From: Progne subis subis
Lineage: Eukaryota > Chordata > Aves > Passeriformes > Hirundinidae
DNA length: 64,000 nucleotides
Direction of reading: 5' to 3'
NCBI GenBank assembly: GCA_022316685.1
Contig: JAKJHU010001643.1
Span: 1 to 64,000, forward strand
In this document: positions 11,397 through 21,847 of the stretch, in pieces
Layout: each line of letters begins with the position of its first letter
Numbering within the stretch: the stretch's first letter is position 1
Made by a program: the position numbers and the translations under genes
The notes under the pieces: model-generated
Told to the model about the DNA's origin: nothing
Databases searched by the model: none
The model's input: the letters and a program-made list of their open reading frames with translations, nothing else

Positions 11397-11689
11397 ACCA
11401 CCCTTGCAGCAGTTGCAGGATGAGCCCTGGGCCTCCTCTCCAGAAGGTGCAGCAGCCCAGGTCCCTCAGCTTCTCCTCACAGCCCCAAAGCCCATCCTGT
11501 CGTCCTGCAGAGCCTCTGCAGCTCCTCCTCCTTGCCCAGAACAGGGAGCCCCAGAGCCAGACACAGCAGCCCAGATGTGCCCTCCTGGCCTGTGGTGCCT
11601 CTGGCAAGGGAGCAGCACAAGGCACTGCAGGAGGCTGCAGACAATTCCTGAAGCACTTGGAGGATGATCCTGCTCCCCAAGGGATGTTC
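11397..11689 (-). repeat. CR1-like fragment, antisense
   Basis: The AGCTTCTCCTCACAGCCCCA region resembles CR1 in reverse orientation. The first 140 bases recur next to another sense CR1 end at 62631-62760, so sense end plus antisense piece form a composite present twice in the window. Confidence 0.5.
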
Positions 11690-12291
11690 TGAGTCATTGA
11701 AAACCGATATAGTCACGGACAAAGACCCTCTAACTAGTTAAAGTTAGAAAGTGGTATGTTTATTCACCGGCGGGCAGCACGGGAGTCATCTCCGAAAGGC
11801 GTGGCCGCCCCGAACAAGGCTCTTTGCTCTCTATTTATTCTCCAAGATCTTACATACAATACATATGCATAACCCCAGCACCTCCCATCCCCGCTCTCTA
11901 TTGAAATGAGGCTATCAGTCCTTCACGCATGCGCAGTTCTTCTCTTGAATTGGGTCGGTGGTCTCGAATTGGGTCAGTGGTCTCAAAGGATGAAGTCAGG
12001 AGAGTCTTCATCAGGTCTCTGTGACCCTCTGGCACTGTCCAAGGTCCCCTGCTTCGTGATTGATGGATACCAAGTCCAGGTGCTGGCCATTGTTCTTACT
12101 GGTTTCAATCTGTTCTTATGACGGTTCACTTACTCCACTTCTTCTATAAACAAGCTCATAATATAATAGTTAGCTCTAGCTTGGGCATCTAATAATCAAA
12201 CCTACCATTTGCTAATCTAACTTACAACTTGATCAATATAAATTGCTTCTAACCCTTAGCTAAAATCTTAACTCTTTAAAGTCATGTATCA
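11690..12291 (-). repeat. 3' LTR of ERV-B
   Basis: The LTR runs from TGAGTCATTG to CATGTATCA on the plus strand and matches the partial copy at 18119-18236. Minus-strand AATAAA lies at 11759-11764 and a TATA-like AATAAATAG near 11829. A 19-bp direct repeat (11947-11984, GAATTGGGTCNGTGGTCTC twice) lies in the probable U3 and may be an enhancer repeat. Confidence 0.85.
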
Positions 12292-12310
12292 TTTCCCCAC
12301 TCCTTCTTCA
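12292..12310 (-). other. Polypurine tract of ERV-B
   Basis: The minus strand reads GAAGAAGGAGTGGGGAAA directly before the 3' LTR. Confidence 0.7.
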
Positions 12311-12601
12311 AAGTTAGTAAATTCTTTTACTAATATGTAAATTCTTCTTCATCTAGCAAAACTGTGGTAGGGGGTCCTTTAAAACTGTACTATATGCTCT
12401 TAATATTAAAGTTAAAGCTGCTAGTCACTTCAGCATTTTCCAATTCCAAAGAAATATTATAACAAACAAAATCAAATTTATACCAACTAAATTAAACAAA
12501 ACAATAATCAAATAAACCAAGGTATTGACCAAACCAGTTGCAGCTGGTGACTACTCCAAAAGCACATCCCACCAATGATGGGATGGGCCTTCTATTAACT
12601 T

Positions 12602-12919
12602 TTAAATACTCCGTATAGTCTCTGTGTCATGATGCATTGCAATCAAAGTTCTCTTTCTTTCTTTTTTTTTCTTATTTGCTTTAATCCATGGTGTTTCAAT
12701 AATTGTGCAACTAAAATTAAGTTCATGTCTATAGGCACAGGCAATATTTCTTGAACAGTAGTCAAGTTTGCCTTTATATGTTGGTGGGATACAACATGTG
12801 CCTAAAAAAAAATCACATTCTTCAATTTTGACAAAGTTTCTTACACAGTTGCATTTGTAATTTTTAAGCATCTGAATCAGAGACTTACAGGAGATAAAAT
12901 CATAAGCTTTCCCTGGCAC
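12602..12919 (-). pseudogene. ERV-B env remnant
   Basis: A 105-residue open frame with ten cysteines (for example FFLGTCCIPPTYKG and NYKCNCVRNF) lies between the integrase end and the polypurine tract, where env belongs. The cysteine spacing suits a retroviral surface subunit, but no transmembrane subunit follows. About 1.5 kb expected for env is missing. Assignment rests on position and composition only. Confidence 0.5.
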
Positions 12920-12949
12920 TTATATTTACCAGTCACATTATAATGCAGT

Positions 12950-15900
12950 GGTGCTGCATTAGCTGTGGCTATAGCGATGGTCATAAATGCCACAATTTTC
13001 CAGGCTATACCTATTTGATTACCCATTACAATTACAAGCTTTCCTATTTTTCAAAAAGTTGTTATATTATACTTATCATTTATTTTCCCATTTTAGTTCA
13101 TTGTCACCCATATAACTTCCAGAGTTTCTCAGGAGCTTTCTTCACTTGTGAGTGATGGATCCAGGTGCTTTGTTCCTTGATCTTGATTGTATTAAAGATG
13201 ATGAGGAGCACTTGGAATGGTCCCCCACCGTGGTTCCAAAGTTTTTTCTGCAAAAGACTTAATGTATACATAATCCCCAGGCTATACATCATGTACTGGT
13301 CCATCTAGTTCTCTGGTTTGAGCCCCAGTTTTATGATTTGCTGCAATTTGCTACACAATTTTGAAATAAAATATGGCCTCCTATCTAAAAACATTGTGGC
13401 TGGGACTCCAAAGCATGGTATTATTTCTTATACACTGCTTTGGTTACCTCTTGCACTTTGGCAGTTCTGGTAGGGAAAGCTTCTGGCCACCCTGAAAAGG
13501 TATCTGTTAATACCAATAGGTATCCATGCCCTCCTTTCCTGGGTAGTTCTGAAAAATCAATTTGCTATTGCTGCCCAGGTACATATCTTTTCCCAATTTG
13601 CCCAAGCTTGGTTTAAAAATATTTTTGGGATTAGTTTGGAGGCAAAGGCTACATTGGCAAGTCACCTAAATTACTATATTTTACAAATTTCTAGCTATGA
13701 TTCTATCTTTCAAATAATTAGTTTATTCCCCAATGTGTTTTTTTTCATGTTCCTCTTTCACTAATGACTATAGCATGTAAGAGGGGGAACATAAGTCTTC
13801 CTTTCCTTTTACCTGTAATAGCCCACCCCTCTTGTCCTTTTTACTGTGCTTTGGCTTACCTTCAATGGAAATTTGCCCATCTGGAATTAAGACTGCCTAT
13901 CTCACCTTTAGCTGCTTCTTTTGCCTTTCTGTCCGCCAGCTTGTTTTCTTCATCCAATTCAGAGCTCACTTTTTGGTGTGCCTTGATATGCATGATGGCT
14001 GCCTTTTCAGGTAGCTGGGCTGCCTCCAACAGTTTTATTATCACTTGTGCATGTTTAATACTTTTTCCTTGTCAATTCGACAGTCCTCTTTCTTTCCAGA
14101 CAGCTCCATGTGCATGAACTACCCCAAATGCATACCTTAAGTCTGTGTAGATATTAACTTTCTTTCCTTTTGCCAGCTCTAAAGCCCAAGTTCAGGCAGT
14201 TATTTCAGCCTTCTGTGCCGAGGCGTTGGTTGGTAATGGTCCAGATTCTATTACCTCTCATCTCGTGGTAACCGCATACCCAGCATGCCTTCCACTGATG
14301 ACACAGCTGCTTCCATCGGTGGACCAGGTCTCAGTATTCTTCAAATCTGGGCAACTGGAGTGGGTGGCTTCGATGGCCTCCAGGCAGTCATGGATCACTG
14401 GTTCTCCCATACACACGCTGAGGAAGGAAGCTGGATTCACAATGTTAGTTACCACAATCTCAACATCATCTAATTCTACCAGTATGGCTTGGTACTTCAG
14501 GAGTCTCTGTGGGGAGAGCTAATGTCCCCCTTTCACTTTTAGGACTGCAGACACTGTGTGGGATACTGGCACGGTCATCTTCTGGCCTAGGATGAGCTTC
14601 CATGCCTCTTGGATGTTCACTGCCACTGCTGCAATGGCTCTGAGGCACCCTGGCCATCCCTTAGCTGCTGCATGCAGCTGCTTGGGCGAGTGCCCTGCGA
14701 TATGGGCCCAGGTTTTGTGCTGGTATTCCCAAGGCGATCCCCTGCTTCTCATGTGAAAACAAAAAGAATGGTGTAGTCACGTCTGGAAGTCCCAGGGCTG
14801 GAGCTGACATGAGGGCCTTCTTTAGCTGGTTGAAGGCTCGCGTTGCTTCTTTTGGAGATCCCTGCTCCCTTCCGTGATCAAGGCACACAGAGGTTTAACA
14901 AACAACCCATAGTTAAAAATCCACAGTCTGCACCACCCTGTCATGCCTAGAAAAGTGCTCAGTTCTTTTACTGTCTGGAGTTTTGGGGTCTGGCATATTG
15001 CTTCCTTGTGATTTAGGAGGCTTACCATCCACTCCAGACATGCCTCCATATACTGTAACAGTTGTCTTCCTGATGGAGCTTCCCAGGATTCCAGATCTTT
15101 TGCTAGTTGTTCTCCAAACAAGGTGGGCAATTTTTTTTGAACTCCTGCAGAAGCACTGTCCATGTGAGCTGACTTTTTTTTTATTCAAATGCAAAAATTT
15201 TCTGGCTGGCTTCATGGAGAGGAAGGCAAAAGAAAGCATCCTTTAAATCTAAAACAATAAACCATGTTAGTTCAGGTGTTAAACAAGTTAACAAAGTGTA
15301 AGGGTTGGGAACCACTGGGTATAAATCCTCAGTTATCCTATTAACAGCTATAAGCCATCAGGCTTTTTAACAGAAAAAGAATTTCAATCACTAGGCTAAT
15401 CCCTTAACTTTTCTTCAGGGGGTATTGCTTAACTCTAACTAGTTGTTTTCCTCTTTTTAAAACTTATCTTGCACTGGGGGTGCATTCTTTGCTCTCCTGG
15501 TATGTTAGAAGCTCAGACCCCAGAAAATACCTGATCTATTATTTTCCTGTAAATCTCACCTTCACTTTTAACTTTAGCCTCATTAGTTATCTACATCAAG
15601 CCTAACAATTCCACATATTGTTGGTCCTCAACCTCCAAAGTAATCTCTCCTTTTTTAAATACTATTTTTTTTTTTAGGGTTTTTTGTTTTTTTGGTTTTT
15701 TTTCTCTAATAGTTCCAATAAATCCCTGCCCAAAAGTGCTGATGAAGCATTGGGCATATATAAAAACCTGTGAATTCCCAATTGTTTCCCAAGTTTATAT
15801 TTCAATGGTCTACAAAAATAGGCTTTTTCAGATTGGCCAGTTACCCCTTTCACCATAACATAATCATCTGTTATTGGTATTAAAGCTTTATTTAACACTG

Positions 15901-15970
15901 AATATGTTGCCCCTGTGTTTATCAAAAACTTCATTTCTTTTTCTCTGTTCCCTAGTTTCATTATAACTAG
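12950..15970 (-). pseudogene. pol: ERV-B pro-pol remnant
   Basis: Order on the minus strand: protease (15674-15961) with FLINTGATYS, where the catalytic Asp of DTGA is Asn, and LLGRDLL near its end. RT pieces follow (14822-15239) with a TLFGEQLAKDLESW segment and YMEA where YVDD is expected. The RT connection and RNase H come next (13862-14888), with STDGSS, AEITAL and YTDLRYAF marking RNase H acidic residues, then KAHQK. Integrase pieces include QIDFSELP near 13560 and a C-terminal GPFQVLL..IKIKEQSTWIHHSQVKK near 13130-13220. Many stops and shifts are present, and no active enzyme is expected. Confidence 0.75.
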
Positions 15971-15989
15971 AGGGTCTCCTAGGGTAAGA

Positions 15990-18097
15990 TCCTCCGGTCC
16001 ATCTTAGTTTTTCTTAACGTGAGCAACCACTGCCTCCCCGTTGTGATGTCTCTTCTTTGGTTGTTTCTGAGTCCAGGATGCTGTAGGAACCTCTGGAAAG
16101 GGCTCCTCTTCCTCACTGTCACTGCTGGGCAGTGGGAGAGATTTAGGAGTAAGTGGAGTAGTCGGAGTAGGGGATAAAGATGGAGTTGGAGTTAAAGGTG
16201 GAGCTGGAGTTAAAACAGAAATTGTTGCTCTAAATCAGCTTGATCAAGGAGCTGTTGTTTACACTGGGCACATTCTCTGTACCAGTTAGCAGAAGAACAA
16301 GAGTAACATCCTGCACAAATTTTACACTGCAAAAGCACCCAGGCACAGTGACAACCTCTAGATGCACCAAAAGCTGCAGGAAAATTCCCAAAAATACAAG
16401 ATATTCCATTCACTTCTTTTTGACTTTCTAAATTCTCCATAGCCCATTGCTCCTACTCCAGAGCCACTAGTCTCCCAACAGACATCTGATATTCACTTCT
16501 TTTTGACTTCCTAAATTCTCCACAGCTCATTGCTCCTACTCCAGAGCCACTAGTCTCCCAACAGATATCTGATATAAACCTTCTAGATACATTCTCTTAT
16601 TTTCTCTGTCTATTCACCAGTTTGCTGAATTCACAAACTCCTACGAGTCAAGCCTAAACCACTTAGGTAAAGGAATTGCTTTTATTCATCTGGCCAGATT
16701 GAGTTTTCACACTGAAGTTACCCTTATTTGAATTCCAACAATCTACAAACACAGTTTCCATACCTAAAATCACAACTAAGCTCTTGTCAAGGGTTTCTAT
16801 TACTTTGTGGCAAACTGGTTCTGTTCTTTGTCTGTCCTCAATCTACTTCAAAAACATTCACGCTTCAGCTCTCAGAGGCTAATCAACTCTTTCACTCAGC
16901 TTATGCTGCACTTAAAACTTTTAACACAAGATGGATGTTGCCTCAAAAATACAGTTACAGTGAACACCCTCCCGGTAACCAAAACACACACACCACAGTC
17001 ACAGCAGGGAGGGGGCTTTAAGGGTTTTCATACACCCCACTCGCTTCGTTTTTCCCCGGCCGTTTCAGTCGCCCGAAAACGGAACCGCGGGTCCAAACTC
17101 CTCAATCACTTTGTGCTGGTAGCACGTCTCAACAAACTCTCTCACAATCTTTCTCACAGTCAGGACACATTCACACAGTGTAACAACCACAAATCAGGAT
17201 TTGCCCTTACAATAGTCCCGGATTCTAGCAAACTGAGCCCTCTATGGCACAGCAAATGGCAAAATCCCCTTCTGCCAGCAACAACAATCCGAGCCCTCCA
17301 TGGCCCGGTACAACAGCTTAACAGCTTTCTCTGCTGGCAACCAAGTACAACTGACCAGATACCAATCAAGCTTGCAAGCACACTACAGAGGCACGAGTTG
17401 TGCGTGGGACGTCTCCCACGACTTACCAACAGCCTTTCCTGACCATGCTACGCCTTACAGGTCAAATCACTTACGACACAAACTCTTACAAAACACAACA
17501 CACACGGTGCACCAATAATTCTTCCACAGCCTAGACACACAAACCCACAAAACACAAATCTGTGCACACTACACACACCCACACCCACACACACCTGGTG
17601 CGCACGGAGCCGCAATCAGGATTTTCTGCGACGCACGACGGGACCCTTTGCATCTTAAAACTCAGGCTAGCCGCTCGAATTATGGATGACCAAGGTACCT
17701 TTAAACCAAAAACTGACAACAAACCCGGTTATCCTATTGCCGCTGTTGCCCCCACCACGGGACACAGATTATCAAGGCACAACAAAAACCGATTGCCGCT
17801 CCCCACCACGGGACACGGGTTACCAAACCAAACCAAGCCAAACCAGGCTCTGCAGAGCAACCTAGGCATGCGTTGTGCAGGAGACGTCTCTCAGTGTCTT
17901 ACCAACCGCCTTTACCAAAAAGGTACCTATTTTTCAAGTATAAACATACCTTTTTGTCCGGAGTTCTAGTAGTCAGGAGTTCTTGTCTGCTGCTGGATGA
18001 ACAGGTCGGGCAGCGGAGCCCACTCTTCCAGGAATATCCCGGGGGCGCCCTGAGGGGGTCCTCCACCCGAGCTGGTCTCACAGCCGAGCAGAACCTT
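15990..18097 (-). pseudogene. ERV-B leader and gag remnant
   Basis: Just upstream of protease the minus strand encodes a proline/threonine-rich stretch (TPAPPLTPTPSLSPTPTTPL) and an acidic SDSEEEE run, reminiscent of a Gag spacer, followed by a stop (AAC TAA) before pro. A 76-residue cysteine-rich frame lies at 16210-16440. I find no p30-like capsid and no zinc knuckle, so the centre of gag seems deleted. An 83-bp unit is tandemly duplicated at 16409-16575. 16700-18097 is probably leader; it holds a CA-rich run near 17562-17595 and no clear gene. Confidence 0.5.
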
Positions 18098-18115
18098 CTC
18101 CTGGCTGGCTCGCCA
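18098..18115 (-). other. Primer-binding site of ERV-B (tRNA-Arg)
   Basis: The minus strand reads TGGCGAGCCAGCCAGGAG, the exact complement of the 3' end of a vertebrate tRNA-Arg including CCA. Three bases separate it from the LTR end at 18119. Confidence 0.85.
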
Positions 18116-18118
18116 AAC

Positions 18119-18236
18119 TGAGTCATTGAAAACCGATATAGTCACAGACAAAGACCCTCTGACTGATTAAAGTTCGAAAGTGGTATGTTTATTCACTGGC
18201 GGGCGGCACGGGAGTCATCTCCGAAAGGCGTGGCCA
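18119..18236 (-). repeat. Truncated 5' LTR of ERV-B
   Basis: It matches the first ~118 bases of the LTR at 11690 (TGAGTCATTGAAAACC onward) and then stops where an inverted copy of the same LTR end begins. Confidence 0.85.
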
Positions 18237-18320
18237 CCCGCCGGTGAATAAACATACCACTCTCTAACTTTAATCAGTTACAGGGTCTTTGTCCGTGACT
18301 ATATCGGTTTTCAATGACTC
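18120..18320. repeat. LTR palindrome at the rDNA boundary
   Basis: The bases 18120-18200 are repeated in inverted orientation at 18240-18320 with only a few mismatches, around a short loop containing GGGAGTCATCTCCGAAAGG. The right arm is the U5-end portion of a plus-oriented LTR of family B and runs straight into rDNA spacer. Confidence 0.9.
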
Positions 18321-19141
18321 GCTACCGCGGTCTGGGGCGGCCCCGCGATGCCAGGTCTACCCGGCTCCGGGGCCGGCCACTGCCAGCCGCCGTGCCCGGC
18401 AGCGGTCCCGGGAGTGCGGCCGCAGGGGTCCGCCAGCCAGCAAGGCCTCGGGCGCTCGCGATGTCAGCTCGGGACTCGGTGGCGTCCGCCTCCGCTCGGC
18501 GGCGGAGCGGGCCGCCCGACGCTCGGCCCTTCCGGCGGGAGCGGTCCCGCGGGTCGAGGCCGCGTCGGCGAGGCGGTCATCGCCGTCTGTCGTCTCGGGC
18601 GTTGTAAGGCCGCTGGGGAGAAGGCCGGCCGCGCGGCGGCGCGGCGGCGCTCCACGAGCCCGCAGAGCGGTGGAGGGCAGTCGAGCGTGAGCGGGGGCCG
18701 GCGGGCGTGCCCCCGGCCTTTGTCGTCCCGTGAAGAGGAGGCAGGGCGGGCTGCCGTGCCCCTCCGCGGTCCGGCGCGTGTCGCGATGCCCCCTCCGTGC
18801 GAGGCTGGGCCGAGCCCGGGCGCCTGGGCCGCCTCCAAAGGACGGGCGTCTTTTGAGGCGGCGTCAATCCCCGCCTGGCGGGGGGCGGCGGTCAGGGGTG
18901 CGAGCCCCCCTGCCTTTTTGCTGGCCTTGGGAGCATTCCATGGGCTTCTCGCCCCTTTTTTTTTTTTTCTCCAACCTTTCTCACCTCCTCTGTTGGTGGT
19001 TGTGCTCGTACGGTCCGAGTGAGGTGCACGCGTGCCAGCCCTTCCCATCCTCACAAGGGGAAAAGAGAAAAAAAGGGGGCCTGCTCCACGCTGAGCCGGT
19101 CCCCGGCCCCTCCGCGTGTGCGGGGTCGGTGCCGAAAGCCA

Positions 19142-19143
<2 letters not shown>
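18321..19143 (+). other. Ribosomal ITS1, partial
   Basis: Very GC-rich, CpG-rich sequence immediately upstream of the 5.8S match, so it is read as internal transcribed spacer 1. No 18S sequence precedes it; the LTR palindrome cuts it off. Long open frames on both strands here are composition artefacts. Confidence 0.7.
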
Positions 19144-19199
<56 letters not shown>

Positions 19200-19300
19200 T
19201 GAGAATTAATGTGAATTGCACGACACATTGATCATCACACTTCGAACGCACTTGTGGCCCCGGGTTCCTCCCGGGGCTACGCCTGTCTTGAGCGTCGCTT
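19144..19300 (+). pseudogene. 5.8S rRNA pseudogene
   Basis: About 157 bases align from CTCTTAGCGGTGGATCACTC to GAGCGTCGCTT with the vertebrate 5.8S rRNA. This molecule is almost invariant in vertebrates, yet several positions differ here: an altered start (ACAACTCTT), CTGTGAGAA for CTGCGAGAA, GCACGACAC for GCAGGACAC, a missing G in ATCATC-ACACTTC, CTTGTGGCC for CTTGCGGCC and an extra T in CTGTCTTGAGC. Several of these are C-to-T changes at CpG, the expected decay of a silent methylated copy. Confidence 0.9.
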
Positions 19301-20290
19301 GACGATCAATCGCCGTCTGGGGGGGGGGGTCACTCCACAACGGCGCGGCTGGGGGTTGCCTCGCAGGCCCCGTTGCCCGCGGGGGCGGCGGCGGTGGCGG
19401 CAGCCGTTGGCCGGTGCCCGCAGGGGAAGGCGGTTGTGGCCGGGGGGTCGGCGAGGGAAGCGTTTGCTTTTCCTCGGCGGCTGCCGCCCTTCCCCTCTTT
19501 CCCTGCGGCCCGGCAGCGTCGCGGTTGTCGGCAACCGCGCGAGGGCCTTCGTCCCCCTAAATGCAGACTCGGGGAGCGCTCCGCAGCTCCCCGCTCCCGG
19601 AGCGAGCCGCAGGGCTGGAGCTCATCCTCACCCCTGGGGCCGCACGCTGCGGTGTGGCGCCAGCGGCCGGGGCAGAGCGAGAGAGACGGCGTCGCCAACG
19701 CCACCGAGGGGACACCCAGCAGAGAGAGAAGGCTTCGAGAAGGTGGGAGGCGAGGCGCGGGCCTCGCCCCCGGACTCCACCCCGCACGGCGGCTGTCTGC
19801 GGGTGGGTACCGCGCGAGTACCGTGCTGTGCTGCCGCGTGCACGCGAGGCCGCGAGCGCCGGGGACGAGGAGGGGGGCTCCCCCCTCCTCCTTCCCGCCC
19901 TCTCGCCTCTCCGCGGCGGTCGTCTCGGTGCATGTGGGACGGGGCCGGACGAGGTGCGCGCGGGGTGAGTGCGATCCGCGTGGCCCGCCTGGGCGCCGGG
20001 ACGCGCGTGCTCGCGCGTGGCGGCGACTGGACGGCGCCAGGCCCTTCCCGTGGATCCCCAGCTGCGGTGGGCGCCGCCCGCCCCCCCCTCCACCTGCCCT
20101 CTGCCTTGCCGCGGCCGGCGCCCCGGGGGCGGCCGCCGTCTTCGTCGCCGCGCGCCGCCGCCTCGTCCGGCTCCCCGCCGGGCGGGGTTCCCGCGGCGCG
20201 GTGGGCGGCCCGGCGCGGCCGTCGACCGGCGTCGGCCGAGCGGTTCGCGCGGGGGAGGGTCCCCGCGGGCCGGCGCCCCGCCTCGGCCGG
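19301..20290 (+). other. ITS2 joined to an internal 28S expansion region
   Basis: GC-rich spacer follows 5.8S. The conserved 28S start is not found anywhere here. The sequence just before 20290 resembles the GC-rich expansion segment that precedes the conserved 28S block. Roughly the first 3 kb or more of 28S is therefore missing, and the deletion junction lies somewhere in this stretch. Confidence 0.6.
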
Positions 20291-20386
20291 CGCCTAGCAG
20301 CCGGCTTAGAACTGGTGCGGACCAGGGGAATCCGACTGTTTAATTAAAACAAAGCATCGCGAAGGCCCGAGGCGGGTGTTGACGCG

Positions 20387-20418
<32 letters not shown>

Positions 20419-20441
20419 AGTGAAGAAATTCAATGAAGCGT

Positions 20442-20474
<33 letters not shown>

Positions 20475-20484
20475 TCTCTTAAGG
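20291..20484 (+). pseudogene. 28S rRNA fragment upstream of the R2 site
   Basis: The sequence CTTAGAACTGGTGCGGACCA through GGGAGTAACTATGACTCTCTTA is conserved 28S. It ends with a short repeat (TCTCTTAAGG) at the R2 target. A few positions differ from the conserved sequence, for example GAAGCGTGGG for GAAGCGCGGG, again CpG decay. Confidence 0.9.
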
Positions 20485-21507
20485 TGATAAAATTAGTAAC
20501 CATTGGCTCCAATTTTATAGGCGCATACCTCACAGGAAACTCCTCACTTGCGTTACAACTCAGGGCCAACATTTACCCCACAAGAGAATTTCTCGCTCGG
20601 GGTAGACAGGATACGTACATCAAATCCTGTAGGCATTGCGATGCAGAAAACGAAACCTGCGCCCACATCATCGGTAACTGCCCAGTGACACAGGACGCTC
20701 GAATCAAGAGGCACAACAACATCTGCGAAATGCTTCTTGAGGAGGCAAAGAAGGCAGACTGGGTAGTGTTGAAGGAACCGCACATAAGGGACACCAGCAA
20801 GGAACTGTACAAACCAGATCTAATATTTGTGAAGGACGGTCGTGCACTTGTTGTCGGTGTGACAGTACAATACGAAGCAGAAAAAACAACGCTAGAGGCA
20901 GCTGCTGCAGAGAAGGTAGACAAGTACAAACATTTGGAAACCGAGGTACGAAACCTCACCAACGCAAAGGACGTTGTCTTTATGGGCTTTCCCCTCGGGG
21001 CGCGAGGGAAACGGTACCGCGGAAACTTTGAACTTTTAGGGGCCCTTGGCCTCTCCAAATCAAGACAAGAGTCAATTGCAAGGACTTTAACCACAGTTGC
21101 ACTCTTATCATCTGTGGACATTGTACATATGTTTGCCAGTAGGGCTAGACAGTTACGGAATTCAGACTAGTATAGTATGTTTGTTTGCGTTGTTATAATT
21201 TTTATATTTTTGCATTTTCTTTACTGCATTGTAGGGGTGTTTTTTGGTAATATTTTTCTAGTTATTCTTGTATGTTTTAATTGTTCTTATTTTTTATATA
21301 TTTAATAATAAAGTAGATGGTAGCTGGGGCGTAGGGCAGCCACAAGCCAGTTAGGTAGCTGATAGTAATTAGGGACAGAATTTATTATTTCATAACGCGT
21401 CAATTACCACCCGATTTGGACCAATTTACCGGATTTGTCCAAGGTGGACGGGCCACCTTTACTTACCCCGGAAAAGGAGCATATATAATTTATATGTGTT
21501 CGAAAAA
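20485..21507 (+). mobile_element. R2 retrotransposon 1, 5'-truncated
   Basis: An R2 element sits at the standard 28S target. Only the C-terminal third of the protein and the 3' UTR remain. The 3' UTR contains the hairpin AGGTGGACGGGCCACCT (21442-21458), also present in R2 element 2. It ends GTTCGAAAAA followed by TAGC, the first four bases of the downstream 28S flank. Confidence 0.9.
20500..21170 (+). pseudogene. R2-1 protein, C-terminal zinc knuckle and endonuclease
   Basis: The frame encodes the C-terminal part of an R2 reverse transcriptase/endonuclease. It has the conserved LRANIYPTREFLARGR segment, a zinc knuckle CRHC..H....C (CRHCDAENETCAHIIGNC) and the restriction-like endonuclease region KPDLIFVKDGRALVVGVTV. 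The second catalytic Asp of the PD..D motif is Gly here; R2 element 2 has VVDVTV at the same place. A frameshift near 20560 separates the first ~25 residues. The open frame happens to begin at an ATG within 28S (20463). The truncation and lost Asp mean it is inactive. Confidence 0.9.
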
Positions 21508-21543
21508 TAGCTTGAGAGAGCTAGTTACTAACTGGGCTTAGCT

Positions 21544-21608
21544 GCAGAAGTCACACCTCCACATGGTCCCGCCGGATGCCCGTAAAGGGTAACAAAGTTG
21601 ACTTCTGC
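21544..21608 (+). other. R2-2 5' UTR long-range stem
   Basis: GCAGAAGTCA at 21544-21553 is the perfect complement of TGACTTCTGC at 21599-21608, enclosing 45 bases. R2 5' ends often fold into self-cleaving HDV-like ribozymes, but I could not match that fold here, so only the stem is claimed. Confidence 0.4.
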
Positions 21609-21847
21609 CCCAGCGTGAGCGAGGGTGCACTGGTTGCCCCCTCTCTATCGTCTGGCCTCGCCATCCAGCGGTAGTTTCACGACTCGCAGAAACAAGAGTT
21701 TCTTGGCGCGGCTTTTTGCTGTCGCCCGAAGCCTTGTCCACGGGCTAAGTTGGACACAGTCTGCAATTTGGTCGAGGGTTCCGACTGCAGACTTTGACAA
21801 CCCTCACTGGATTGTGACTTTGACTAAACGCCATCTTCTGTCAAACT

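Larger units (their letters stand above)
11690..18236 (-). mobile_element. ERV family B provirus (tRNA-Arg primer site), partial
   Basis: A minus-strand provirus with a complete 3' LTR (11690-12291), polypurine tract, env remnant, degraded pol, pro and gag pieces, a perfect tRNA-Arg primer site and a 5' LTR cut short at about 18236. It is shorter than a full provirus because env and Gag capsid/nucleocapsid are largely absent. It differs from families A and C in LTR and primer site. Confidence 0.85.

Noticed and set aside
18289..20347. Arginine/proline-rich frames up to 347 residues
   Set aside because: They overlap ITS1, 5.8S and ITS2 and reflect very high GC content.
20463..20484. 28S-derived ATG as a true start for the R2-1 protein
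   Set aside because: The ATG is part of conserved rRNA sequence and the following codons are in the wrong frame for R2 until a later shift.
21544..21608. HDV-like ribozyme at the R2-2 5' end
   Set aside because: The region has ATGGTCCC and GGGTAAC words reminiscent of it, but the P1/P2 pairing order could not be fitted, so only a stem is reported.
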